Shown here: in pieces, positions 53,441-64,000 of the stretch
How the letters are laid out: each line of letters opens with the position of its first letter
How positions within the stretch are numbered: position 1 is the first letter of the stretch
Notes under the pieces: generated by a model
Seen by the model: the letters and a program-made list of their open reading frames with translations, nothing else
Databases searched by the model: none
What the model was told of the DNA's origin: nothing
Assembly (NCBI GenBank): GCA_949358305.1
Contig: OX442315.1
Location: 24,888,427-24,952,426 of the forward strand
Direction: 5' to 3'
DNA length: 64,000 nt
DNA from: Strigamia acuminata
Lineage: Eukaryota > Arthropoda > Chilopoda > Geophilomorpha > Linotaeniidae
Translations under genes and position numbers: made by a program

Positions 53441-55094
53441 CCGTTGCTTTGTAGCCGGAGACGCGAAAACATTTGCCATGTCATGTTTTGTGCACCTTAC
53501 TTTTTATTTAGTACATGGTACCTAAGTCGCTGTTAGTGAATATCGGAAATTTACACAATTTAAAAAAAAAAAAATGTTTAGTCAGGTTTGAATGTGAACT
53601 CAATTTTATAATGTCCAGAGAAACCATATTCTGAGATATTTATTTATACGAAATTCTAATATTTAGTCACTTTTTAGTTTTCTTGGGATTTAGATTTACA
53701 CGACCGCAGATTGTAAAGGACTTACGGTTACGGCACCTTTGTTTTCCCCGCTCCCTTTTCTCCCATTTCCTCAAAACAGCTTAAATTTGTAGTGTTATTT
53801 AGTGGAAAGAAAACTATACAAACTGTTGCATCAGTTTTTAAAAACTTTAATAACATAATTGCTCTTTGAAAACCGATTTTCAAAAATAATAAAATTCTAA
53901 AACAAGAGTATAGATGAAAACAATTTTTGTATCTCAAATAATAAGCACAAACAAAAAGAAAAATCAGTTTCTGTACAATTAGAATTTCTTACAATTTCTT
54001 ACTATAGCAACAAAGAATACAAGTTTTTTGTTTATTATTTATTTATGCTTTTCACTATTATAAGCATCAGCTGTGCAATAACATAACATTGGATCGATAC
54101 AGTATTTTTAATCGACAACGGTTAAAGCTAAAATAAATTTATATTTATTTCAAAAAGGAAAAACAAAATATTTATATTTCTTAACTTTACATAATCTGGA
54201 GGTAATAAAGTTATAACGAGTGATTTAATTATTTATATTTTGCTTTCTATATCACTTTGATCACTCGTGCTAACACATTTGCTAATAATTCACGTACGTA
54301 GAAATTCTTTAAGGCGTGAGTAAGGCATAAAATTCTCTGCACTTGAAAAACGGGAACAAATTCAGGCAAGAAGCACAACCTTTTTTCTTTTTCTTTTTTT
54401 TAAATTTTTTTAAATTTTTTTGTCAGGAAATTGAGAAAAATTCCTCTTTTCCAAGTAACGAGGCCACCTATTCGGCTCATTACGATATTTACAGAAAATG
54501 TTTATAAAATTTCTTTTTCGTGCCAAGGTTTGTTAAATACGGGTATATTACGATATATTACGATATATTTGTACACAGTGACATTAAATTTATCAATATT
54601 AAAACTTTGACTTACCATTTAAAGCGTTGAAAGATAACGTTTCACTTTCGAAAATTATTATCATTATTCTAACAGATAAAATTTTCAAATAAAAAAAAAA
54701 TCGAGTTATCTCTCAAACTAAAATCAATTGATCATTAAAATCCATTCGGTATTATTTTTTTTTTTAGAAAAAAAAAACAACCTTACAACAACATTAAACC
54801 ACTATGAAAGTATGAAAACAATTTCCATTTAACCTTACTACAAAATAATTTCTCATTTTTTGTTTTGTAGTAAAATAATGAGCTTTGCGAATAAATTCAT
54901 TGTATATATGTACATATATTTTTCGGCTATAATATTTATATACACATATATGCAGATTGCTCGAATCAAGCCCATCAGGTAGTAAACAAAAGCTGCAAAC
55001 CCAATATGAATAAAAATGCTTTCCAGTCCCCCGTGCCCCTTGAGCCGCAAAAAACCACTGGTGAGTTTGAAATGATTGCTACAGGCAGAAGTTT
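53441..55094. other. Convergent intergenic region
   Basis: Very AT-rich sequence between the 3' ends of EMC8/9 (+) and the DUSP gene (-), with long A/T homopolymers. No gene is supported. The last 100 bp are GC-richer and probably belong to the DUSP 3'UTR. Confidence 0.5.
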
Positions 55095-55391
55095 TCAGGA
55101 AGGCGGTGGTGTTTCATTTTTACTATACCGTTTCTTGTTTTCCTTACCCCCTGATGGTTTACGAGAATGTCTTTCGGGCGGATTGGAGGGGCCTTGCCCT
55201 TGTCCGCTACTGCTGGGCGTTGCTAGTGAAACTTCGGGCGAGTTTTTTCTCGATTCGGAAGTTTGCATGTGGTAACGCGAGAAAGAAGTGAAGTAACCCA
55301 GTCTAGAGTGCGTGAAGGTTGCGGGAGGAGTGGTGGCGGGAGGAGTGACAGAAGCAGTGGTCTTTGGAGGCACCCGAGGAACGGCCCCTAG
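55095..55391 (-). other. Candidate stop-readthrough extension of the DUSP gene
   Basis: The DUSP frame ends with TGA at 55392-55394, followed directly by CTAG. UGA-CUAG is the best known readthrough-promoting context in animals. The same frame then stays open for 98 codons to a TGA at 55095-55097. The extension is Pro/Ser/Lys-rich, GC-rich and similar in style to the tail before the stop (SRKPSGGKENKKRYSKNE). Readthrough would give a protein of about 343 residues. An unseen splice could also join the two parts. Confidence 0.55.
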
Positions 55392-57959
55392 TCAGGGAGG
55401 CCGAGTCGTCATGTCTGGAGTCCGGTCTTTGCTTTGTGAGCGAGGTTGGCGGGCGGGACTTTGAGTTCGGCTGGATGAAGTTGAGGAGGAGCGATCTTTG
55501 CTTGAACTTCGTCGAGATTGCAGACGGTTAATATGTGAGAAGGACGATAAGGGTGGACGTCGCTGAGGATATGGCGCTTCGCATTGATCAGCTAGTCGGC
55601 TGGAATTATGGTATACAAGGACAAGTTTTCGGCAATCTTCTTCATCAGTAAATGGATTATATGGATATTTTTCCTTTAACCTCCTCCGCTCCTACAAAAG
55701 AGTTAATTTTTTTTTAATATTTTTGTTGATGCTTTATTCTGAATTCTTACGTCTGCCAACCTTTCCACCTCGAAATCATGTAACTGTCGTTGGAAACCAA
55801 AGTTTGGATTGGCCACATTACGCGCACCACGGACTGCATTGAGAGTTTCACGCCAATTGAGTCCAGTGACAGACATGAGATATGCCACAGAAATGGTAAC
55901 ACTTCTTGAAACACCTGCCAGACTATAAAGTATATAAAATAATTTTTATTATGTGATTCTTTGATAAGAGTTGATTAAATTACCAGTGCACAAGGACGTT
56001 GCCGCCATTCAGCCGTGCCGAGTGGATGAAGTCGTTACAAGAGGAGAAATATTGAGTGAGGTTTTGTCCCGGCGAATCAGATGCCAAAATACATAGATAT
56101 TCTTTATTCTGGAATAATTGATGAATTGGTTAATTAGTTCACAAGTTTCATAATAAAAATGTCTACTTTAACGTGTCTGGGTTATCGATTTGCGGGCTAT
56201 ACTGTATAGTAACTGATTAAGCAGTTAATGCAATTTGCTTTTAGCAGATTACAATTTCATCACATTGTCATAGACATTCCCTACATGAGCATTAGCTCAA
56301 TTATGGATGAACATGGTGTTAAACCGGGTACGGAGTTTGTTTTTTCCTCATTATGTTATTGCGTTTTTTAATGTACGGAAATTAACTGACCTTATGGATT
56401 TTTCGAGCGTTGTCATGAATCGAGAGAATGTGAGTTATCTTGTTTTCTCGTAATTGTTCCAAATCTTTTGAATCCCGGAAATTCCCAATGTACAACCCGG
56501 GAACCACCTAAAAATAAAAATAATCCAATTTCTTTTAAATTAAAAAAAATAATAAAAATAAAAATAAATAAAAATGAAAATTGACTAAATGCAGGAAGAA
56601 TTGCAAGGAGTCGGTGGTTCCTCACCTCGCTAAGCAATAAATCTTGATATAACTGCCAACCAACTTTAGGATAGAATGAAATTGGAGGTTTTGGATGCAA
56701 TAGATTTGATGTTTTCCGTAGCATGGCTGTGCTTGAAATGATTTTGATAAAAGTTTTGCAGTTCGATCCGAGATGGAATAAAGAGTTGTGTTCCACCCCC
56801 ACACGCAACTTAGTAGTATCTTGCCAAGGTACCGTATTGATTATACTGGCATAGTGATAAGTGAAAGTGTGCTAGATACGAACTAGCACAAAACGCCTTA
56901 TTTCAAAACACCCGAATTTAAATAGTATAAATACATTAATGATTCTATTATCATTAAGTGAAATCAAGCAATTTTTTTTCTCGATAAAAAAATGATGATT
57001 CAAGGGCAAGATAAGATCGTGTTTATTGAAATTCCACTAGAATGTCATACGTTATGACCGTCGAAGGCTCGAAAAAATTATGATTTTACCGTGTCACTAG
57101 AAATAAAACACGGATCAATAGCGCATGGCTTCTAAAATATTGTCAATAATTATTGATCTCTTTTTTATTTTTATTTCTCTCGGTTTCAAAATGTTTTGTA
57201 AGTCTTTAACAACAGGAAATAGATATCATATAATAATGATGAGAAACGATTATTGTGGAATCTTGTACAAGGTCTAGGAACTCATCGGACCATGAAAATA
57301 AATAAATTTAAAATTCTGGAAACGTTTATCACGGTCAATAAGGTTTCTATAGTATCAAAAAAATACAAAAAACACCTTTTTTTTTGCTATTGACTCTTAA
57401 GGTCGTGAAGTCTATTTTAAATTTACGGATTACGTAATTTCTTATTTATTTTTTTATTTATTCATTTTTTTTTTTTTTTTTTTTTTTTATTTTTTGCGTC
57501 AGTGGGTCGTTAGAAGTCATTGGACACCAGACAAAAATCGATACGTGTTTATGGCAAGTGAAAATCTTGACAAATTACACCAGCTTTTACTAACACTACG
57601 ACTGAAACGGGATTAAAGTAAACACGATTAGGTAACTCATTTGAGGACAGCATTCCAATAACCTTGAAAGGTCCAAATCGTGACAGCTGCAACAGCTATT
57701 ATTATTAAAGTAAAAATTAGAAACTTAATGGGTCTACGTTGGCTAAATTATGTTCATTTCACCAACCAACTTGATTAGTATTAGTGAAAGTTCTCTAGAA
57801 AGATCAATTGAGAAGGATGACGCGTTGTAAGGAGAGCTATTTACGATAGCGCAGACATGCAATTTTATTGGTTATCAAGCACTGGATTTACAAAAGAGAA
57901 TAAATTAAAATTTATCAATGACCAGAATTAATTATTACCTTGTTCATACCATTTCCCAT
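55392..57959 (-). CDS. DUSP15/22-like myristoylated dual-specificity phosphatase
   Basis: Membrane-anchored dual-specificity phosphatase, related to vertebrate DUSP22 and DUSP15, which act on JNK-type and other signalling. Five coding exons, 57939-57959, 56391-56507, 55984-56108, 55751-55922 and 55392-55691, give 244 residues. The tiny first exon encodes MGNGMNK, the same myristoylation start as vertebrate DUSP22, with donor AAG|GTAATA and a 1.4-kb first intron. The next exon gives VVPGLYIGNFRDSKDLEQL and THILSIHDNAR. The active site HCLAGVSRS is split by an intron inside the Cys codon (TG|T), and the general acid is in ASDSPGQNL. Then come AYLMSVTGLNW and ANPNFGFQRQL. The C-terminal tail is long, Arg/Ser-rich and probably disordered. 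It ends at a UGA in readthrough context. Confidence 0.9.
56508..57938 (-). other. Intron 1 of the DUSP gene
   Basis: Between the MGNGMNK exon and the VVPGLYIGNF exon. A - strand open frame overlapping 56622-56808 also ends at a usable donor (AGCGAG|GTGAGG) in the right phase, so an alternative first exon is possible. The rest is AT-rich with a long T tract near 57460-57490. Confidence 0.45.
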
Positions 57960-60900
57960 GACACTGATTTGACCACATTCGTGGTAATACAAGCGATCTG
58001 GTGTTGTAACGAGGTAACTGCGGCACCCACTAGTCTCCTTTACCGCACCTGTCCTCCAGCCCAAGATGTTCGGTTCGTTTTCAAGAGTGGAAAACAGAAA
58101 GACGACAAGATATTCATGACTGAGCCGGTTGAATCCAGCGTCAAAGAATTGAGCAATATTAGTTTTTTAAAATTAATTTTAGCAAGCTATGTCCTCGTGT
58201 TCATGTGCGTGCCATGGCCCATTTTGGTGTTTTAGTTCATTGATTTGACAAAAGACGGCGTTAATAAATTTTCGAATTCTTTAAATTTTAAATTTTTCAT
58301 CTTAAAACGCGTTTCCACTTAGAAATAACTCTTCTGTTTAATTTTTTTAAATTTTTAATTTTTTTAAATTTACGGCTTTGGTTTTTTGTCAACGTACAAA
58401 AATTTAGATTAAAAAAAAAAAACATAATTCCATCATTAATCATCAAGCAATAAATAATTAAATGCCAAAAAATGGCACAATCATGGTGTTATATTTCTGA
58501 AAAGTTATATAAGAAATTTTTTAATTTGTACTTTGATCTTCAATTATCAATGTAGAGCGAAGTCTCTCCCAGCAAAATTTTTGATAGAAAATCTAACTGC
58601 AATTTTATCGTTTCAATCTATCGGTGAAATAAACAACAATTTTGTTATTTATTTGAATTATTTAGACTCCATTCTCTTAAAACCTTCCTTGCACATGCAT
58701 CACTTGAACTTAAAGAGTGTCATGTCTCGAACTTGCAGCTCATCCTTTCACCTCTGTAACTGAACACTCAGCTAATTTTTATCGTTTCAATTTTTTAAAT
58801 GTAATAAATTCTCATTTAACTTGCAATGTTTAATGTTTTAACAACCTCTTTTACTCTCAACGTTTCCAATGACTATCATTTGCTTGTTGCATATTATTAC
58901 CAATTGGTGTTTATTGTATTTTATCATGAATACTTTCAACTTATTCATTATTAAATACACAAAAATGTTTTTACTAATTGCTTTTAATTCAATTTTTTCC
59001 AGGTCTTAGCAGTTTGTTAAGATCTTTTAAAGACTGCTGGGCTTGTTTGAACTATTTCTGATCTAAATGTCATCACATTGTGATCCATCTGGCCTAAAAT
59101 TATATTGGTCTTGTCATTGAGTTTTTGTGGTTCCTTTTTCTCACTGTGGATAGCCATATTGTAATTAGATTGCTAACTATTTGGACACTTTCATTACTTG
59201 CAGAATTTCGTCTTGCAAATTGCAACTCATCTTCTATAGCTTGTTTTTCTAGTTTCGTTTGAAAAAATTCAACTCTCTCCTAGCTTTATTCTATTTGTTC
59301 TTATCTAAAGTGAAATTAAAATACTGTATTAACATTGTGTGTTACGGTATGTTTTTTTTTATTCCAATAGTAATACTTGCTCCGCTTTTTCCTGCAGTTT
59401 ACTATGTGGTGTGACAAACTATGTGGCACACACTTCATAGTTCTCTTTACAAAACAATTCCAATTCCTTTGCTTTCAATTCTGTGGCGATGAGCAGAAAT
59501 TTATTTATTTAATTAATTTATCATGTTCTGCAATCTGCATGGTGTCGTCTCACGAAAGGTAATCTGCTCTCTTCAAGCCATCATTAAACTTCTCGAGTTT
59601 TTTAAGCATTTCCTTTTCACACCTATATTTAAACGTAAAAAATGATCAAACATTGTTCAAAAAACAGCACGTGTTTTACAAACCGCTCAAGAACCAGCAG
59701 ACGTGTAGGCGGGCCTAAGGAAGGATCCATCCATGATGATGGGGAAGTGAAATCCATTGTTGAGCGGTAGTGCCCTCTAGTATCAAAAAGCTTCACATTT
59801 TTCGACATACCTGTCATGAATATGCAGAGAGTGGTAAGTTTGCACATGATTTTTCTTTTTTGGAAAACTTCACATGAAATGTGTTTTTGTTAAGTTTAAT
59901 TAAATTAATTCAAAAACAAATCTCTGATAACAGTCCTAAATTTACCACGCGCCAATAATAATTTTATACAATTTATGGATAATTGACAAATTTTATTTTA
60001 TTTGGGTTACCCTTATATTTAAACAAGTGTTTAACAACGCCAAAAGAAAACAGATGCAAGTTACAGTTAACACGTTAAAATAAAGGTTTGCACTTGTTAA
60101 ATAAATGTGTCTAAGTAAATATGCAGTATGCAGAAGCTCAATCATCGGAATAAATAATTTAAGACTTTAAAACGAATTTACCGGTAATTAATGGAATTAA
60201 GTGTGCTATAAAGGTGTGACGAATGCTTTATTTATTCACTGTCTGGAAGAGGATACAGATATTTTAAACCGATTTTAAAGCGCGGTGGTATCTAAGTTTT
60301 AATGACCTCTAGTGGCGATTATTTGATACATAATTTCCCACATACCTGACAGAAATATGCTGTGATGTGAGTTTGCTTCAAATTATTATTTTTTGCTTAC
60401 ATTTTGTTTGAACCTTTGAACCTTGTTTAACCTTTTTTAAAGGTACAATTCAATTGAATGTTAAGAATGTTACTGAATAATTAACTAAAAATATATAAAA
60501 AATCAAGAGACATTTATTTTATTATAAAAAAAAAATGAGGATTATTCAATTGCATTCATTCGGTTTAGCTTTTTTTTGTAAAACTGTTAAAAACTCTTGG
60601 GAAAATGCTCAAAAATAATTCAACTCATTCAACTATTAATTAAAAACAAAATAAATAAAATAAAATTATAACTAGAATGAAATAAGTGAGGCATGAAATA
60701 TAAAAATATTCTTTTCAGAATTGCATAGTTATACATTTCAAAATAAACTGTCTGTTTTATCCTTTTACGCTTTTCCCAGCTTTTGTAGCAATAATTGGTA
60801 CTACCTGGATGATTCATCTCGCCTGAGGCAGTAAGGAAGTTCCGCCCAACTTGCAAGTTAACAACAACCTGTTGTACAGCGCTTCTTTTTATGCTTTTCT

Positions 60901-61669
60901 ATGCTCATTTTTCCCGAATTCACTTGACTTACCGGGGTTAAAATTTCCACTTAACCGAAGGAAGTTAAGAATTCTCCGCTTCATTTTTCTTTGATTTACC
61001 ATGGACGACTAATTTTCAAACCACTTATTCGTCTTCAAACCGGATGTTCACCTTACAAACTCACCTCAAAGGTAAATTACCCCTTTAGAATTGCAGGGTT
61101 TTCAAATCGAACAATAAAGAAAGAAAATGGAAAAAAAAAATTAAAATTATTTACAATTTAGTCTTATTTGGATGTAATTTTTTTTTTTTAAAAATGATCA
61201 TTGATCGATAATTGTGCACCTGTGGTATTTATTATCAGCATTGCAAACCTTGAAAACAAAGATGACTAATCACACATTTTTTTAATGAAAAATATTTACT
61301 TTGGTTTTGGTATTAGTCATCGCTCGCGCTTTTGCTTATTTTAGAAAAAAGCCGGGAAGTAATCAGCACACGTTCAATTCGACAAGGTGTTACAAATTAA
61401 TTGTTTATTTATTAGTTAATATTGTGTGTCAGATGAGAGATACTTTCCAGCCACTTGCATTTCCTGGAAATATTTACGGTGAAATAATTATCCTATTTTT
61501 TTCGGGGAAAACCAAATGGAATTTAGCAAAAGAATTTCAAACACTGTTACATTTTTTTTTAATTATTATCAATTTACTCAAACAGATCCAGTAGAGAGAG
61601 ACGTTATTACAAAGATGTAACTAAATTTCGTACTTCGTTGCCGTCGTATATTTTTCCTTACCTAAAAAA
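57960..61669. other. Intergenic, includes degenerate coding-like stretch
   Basis: AT-rich spacer between the divergent DUSP and VWA-cache genes. About 58530-59640 on the - strand contains fragments of coiled-coil-like coding sequence with many stops (listed separately). The segments at about 59760-59850 and 60300-60390 are diverged copies of each other (CATACCTG(T/A)CA..AATATGC). Otherwise nothing is recognised. Confidence 0.45.
58530..59640 (-). pseudogene. Degenerate coiled-coil gene remnant
   Basis: On the - strand several separated stretches read like heptad-rich coding sequence: CEKEMLKKLEKFNDGLKRAD near 59575-59625, TELKAKELELFCKENYEVC near 59430-59490, KLQEKAEQVLLLE near 59365-59400, VEFFQTKLEKQAIEDELQF near 59215-59275, and KDELQVRDMTLFKFK near 58690-58740. 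They are interrupted by in-frame stops and lack a consistent set of splice sites. I could not identify the parent family. Could be noise, though the clustering on one strand is suggestive. Confidence 0.35.
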
Positions 61670-64000
61670 ATGAAGTGGTCTTCGCTTCTTCTTTCCATTT
61701 TATTTTATAACTACACAGCAGCTGATGAGATTGGTCCTTTGGTTCAGTATTTCGACAAATTAATTCAACATTTGGGATACAAGAACTTGACAGTAAGAAA
61801 AACAAATAATTGAATCAAATACGTAAATTATTAATATTTTTTTTATTATTGATTTTAGGACGAATTAGATAAATTGACCGAGGATAACAACTCAATTAAT
61901 GGCTCAGATATAATACAAAAGGTCGGTATAATTCTTAGTAGGTGCATTTAAAAAGTTGTGTTATAGTGATTTAGGTGTTTACCTTTTTGATTTGAGACGT
62001 TAGAAAATACAAAAATAAAAAAACAAGCACCTAAAACACTTGAACACAAGTTTCTGAATGCAGTTTAGTGTTTTAAAGCTTTTAATCTCATTTGCTATAT
62101 CGTATCTCATAATTAGTTGGCCAATGCAGTTAAAACAAAATTCAATAGTACTAAACAAGCTTTGCTCAAACTTAAAAATGCAATCGAGAATAACGACAGA
62201 TTTATGAAAAAGTTCACTGATGGTCCACTGTGAGTTTCAGAATTATTCAGTTAAAATTAACTTGAAATAAACTGTTGCATTTGTGTTATTTGTAGTAATC
62301 CACAAGAGTTTTTCGGCTGCTGTGATATGGATTCGAGTAATCACAATCATCATACTGAGGCAAGACCGCACCTTTTCTATAATTTGGATTTGGTGGTGGT
62401 TTAAATTATTTGGTGGAGGGATTATACATTCTTTTATTATGATTTTTATTTCATAAATACATTTTTTTTCCTTATTTTTATTTGTTTCGTAAGTCAATTG
62501 TCCAAACTTACGCTCGTTACAACGTGTTTAATGGCAATTTTCGCAGGATTTGAACTATTCTGGTTGTCATTTGTACAACTCTGGAGCAGCTCCCACTTTG
62601 TTATCAGACAATGCAAAAGCATTCTATAAAGAAGCGTTTGAAGTGATGAAAGAATCCTTGGATAATAAGAAACTTCAGATTTCTTCCAATTTTTTTTATG
62701 CCACTGTTGACGGTGCATTTTATCTTTACCCTGCAAGAAAACTTGACTCGTGTATTACTTTTGATCCCCGAAAAAGGTTTGCATTGATTTATTCTAATTT
62801 TAAATGATTCTAGTTGTGATTTTTATTATTAATTTTAGGTCCTGGTATGCAGAAAGTTCCACTCTTCACGCTAAAGATGTAGTTATCGCGGTAGATGTGT
62901 CTGGAAGTATGGAAATGATTAATATTCAAGGCCAAAGTCTGTTAGATATAGTGAAAATCGGCGCTAGTATGGTCATCAACACACTGAATGTGAATGATAG
63001 AGTAAGGATTGATTAACCCGTTGAAAATTCATTGTTAAAAAATGTCACGTTCAATTTATGCAGGTTGGAGTCGTGGCGTTTTCAAGCGATGTAGTTATTC
63101 CTGCGGATTTTGAATGTTACAAACGAGAACTGGCAGTTGCTACGCCGCAGAATAAACAATGCATTAACAAATTCATAAATAGTTTAAGAGGAAAAGATTT
63201 AACAAACTACGTAGCTGGATTAGAAAGGGCGTTTTTTTATTTTAACAACTCTCCACCAACAGACGAACACAGAGGTAGAATAACGAGTTTACTAAAAATA
63301 ACCACGGTGTCATCATTTTAACGACAACATTTTTATTGGCAGATCGGATTTTATTATTTTTGAGCGACGGCATGCCAACAGTTGGTGGCGAATGGGAAAA
63401 TATAAGTAAAATAATAGATAAAAATTGTGCGAAACACGACATCACGCTGCTTACATACGGAATAGGGAAAGGTTAGTGGGAATTTCAAATTGTATGAATC
63501 TATTAATTTAATTTTTTTTAATATTTTTTGACACTTGCAGCATTGCAAGATGAACAAAACAGGAAACTGTTAACTACAATGGCAGCTCGTTGCCCAGGAG
63601 AGAAAGGAAATCATGATTTTTTGACCGAAATCATATCACCAAATGACATGCAAAATAGTATTGCCAATTACTACCTCGATTTACACATGTATAAGGATAG
63701 AAACGACCCAATATTCACTCTCCCCTATTTGGATGCTGGAGGACTCGGATTAATACTCTCAATGTGTCTTCCGGTTCAAAAGAAAGGAAAATTTATTGGT
63801 GTTGCGTGCACCGATATCCAAATTGCTGATTTATTAGACGATGTTATTAATTTTCATCAAGGTAAAGAACAAAAAGTGGCTCTAAGCCAACAAATATTTT
63901 ATGTTTTTATTTTTTTTGTTATAGGAAAGATGTCGTATTCATTTTTAATTAACCAATATGGACAGACTTACTTTCATCCTTTGCTTCCCACACCCTCATC
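61670..64000 (+). CDS. CACHD1/alpha2delta-like VWA-cache protein, 5' part
   Basis: Cell-surface protein related to CACHD1 and calcium-channel alpha2delta subunits; it runs off the right edge. Exons are 61670-61792, 61859-61921, 62117-62229, 62296-62392, 62547-62776, 62839-63001, 63064-63274, 63343-63471, 63541-63861 and 63925 onward. A signal peptide (MKWSSLLLSILFYNYTAA) is followed by a VWA_N-type region with RSWYAESST, then a VWA domain. Its metal site looks complete: DVSGS, the Thr of GKDLTNY, and the Asp of LSDG. ITLLTYGIG closes the VWA domain. The next exon (DAGGLGLILSMCLPVQKKG, FIGVACTDIQIADLL) starts the cache domain. Cys and potential N-glycosylation sites fit an extracellular location. 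CACHD1 is favoured over alpha2delta by the DGMPT... loop, but not certainly. Confidence 0.83.

Noticed and set aside
55392-55394. DUSP TGA as a selenocysteine codon
   Set aside because: No catalytic or redox context around the codon and no SECIS-like hairpin that I could recognise downstream. Readthrough or true termination is simpler.
56413-56808. 131-codon open frame as the N-terminus of the DUSP gene
   Set aside because: The exon at 57939-57959 encodes MGNGMNK, the family's exact start, and splices in phase to VVPGLYIGNF. The longer frame is kept only as a possible alternative first exon.

Overview
The window is nuclear DNA from an invertebrate animal. It is AT-rich, and its coding regions are split by many short GT-AG introns (about 50-120 nt). 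Recognisable genes are all metazoan: UNC93A-like, ADAMTS16/18-like, a rhodopsin-type GPCR, the eIF4E-binding protein Mextli (known from invertebrates), FBXO22, TMEM42, EMC8/9, DUSP15/22-like and a CACHD1/alpha2delta-like protein. The short introns and gene set would suit an arthropod such as a small crustacean, but that assignment is a guess. Exon limits were read by hand from splice signals, reading phase and family knowledge. Every multi-exon model except the partial last one sums to a multiple of three.

Layout. 1-15.2 kb: a tandem cluster of five UNC93A-like loci on the + strand. Four look intact. The third is a pseudogene with a stop, a frameshift and a 3' half replaced by an ORF1-only LINE-like element and other repeats. 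A partial copy of the 5' flank lies between the first two loci. 15.7 kb: a fragment of the splicing factor SF3A3. 16.2-36.5 kb (- strand): an ADAMTS16/18-like metalloprotease with 18 coding exons. Its signal-peptide exon is separated from the rest by a 15.7-kb intron. That intron holds a 12.66-kb LTR-bounded array, LTR-ORF-LTR-ORF-LTR, with a 4-bp target duplication, primer-binding-site and polypurine-tract candidates, and one 1430-residue ORF per unit that has no reverse transcriptase, integrase or protease. This is the most unusual object in the window.

40.7-41.7 kb: a two-exon GPCR (-). 43.3-47.1 kb: Mextli (+), convergent with FBXO22 (-). 49.6-51.6 kb: a pogo/Tigger-type DNA transposon with an internally deleted transposase. 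51.7-53.4 kb: TMEM42 (-) and EMC8/9 (+), divergently arranged 267 bp apart. 55.1-58.0 kb: a myristoylated DUSP15/22-like phosphatase (-), whose stop codon has the UGA-CUAG readthrough context and is followed by 98 open in-frame codons. 58.5-59.6 kb: a degenerate coiled-coil region. 61.7 kb to the end: the 5' part of a VWA/cache-domain protein (+), running off the window.

There is no operon-like organisation. The host genes are unrelated apart from the UNC93 cluster. Mobile elements (LTR array, LINE-like insert, pogo element, two MITEs and simple repeats) explain most of the non-genic structure.
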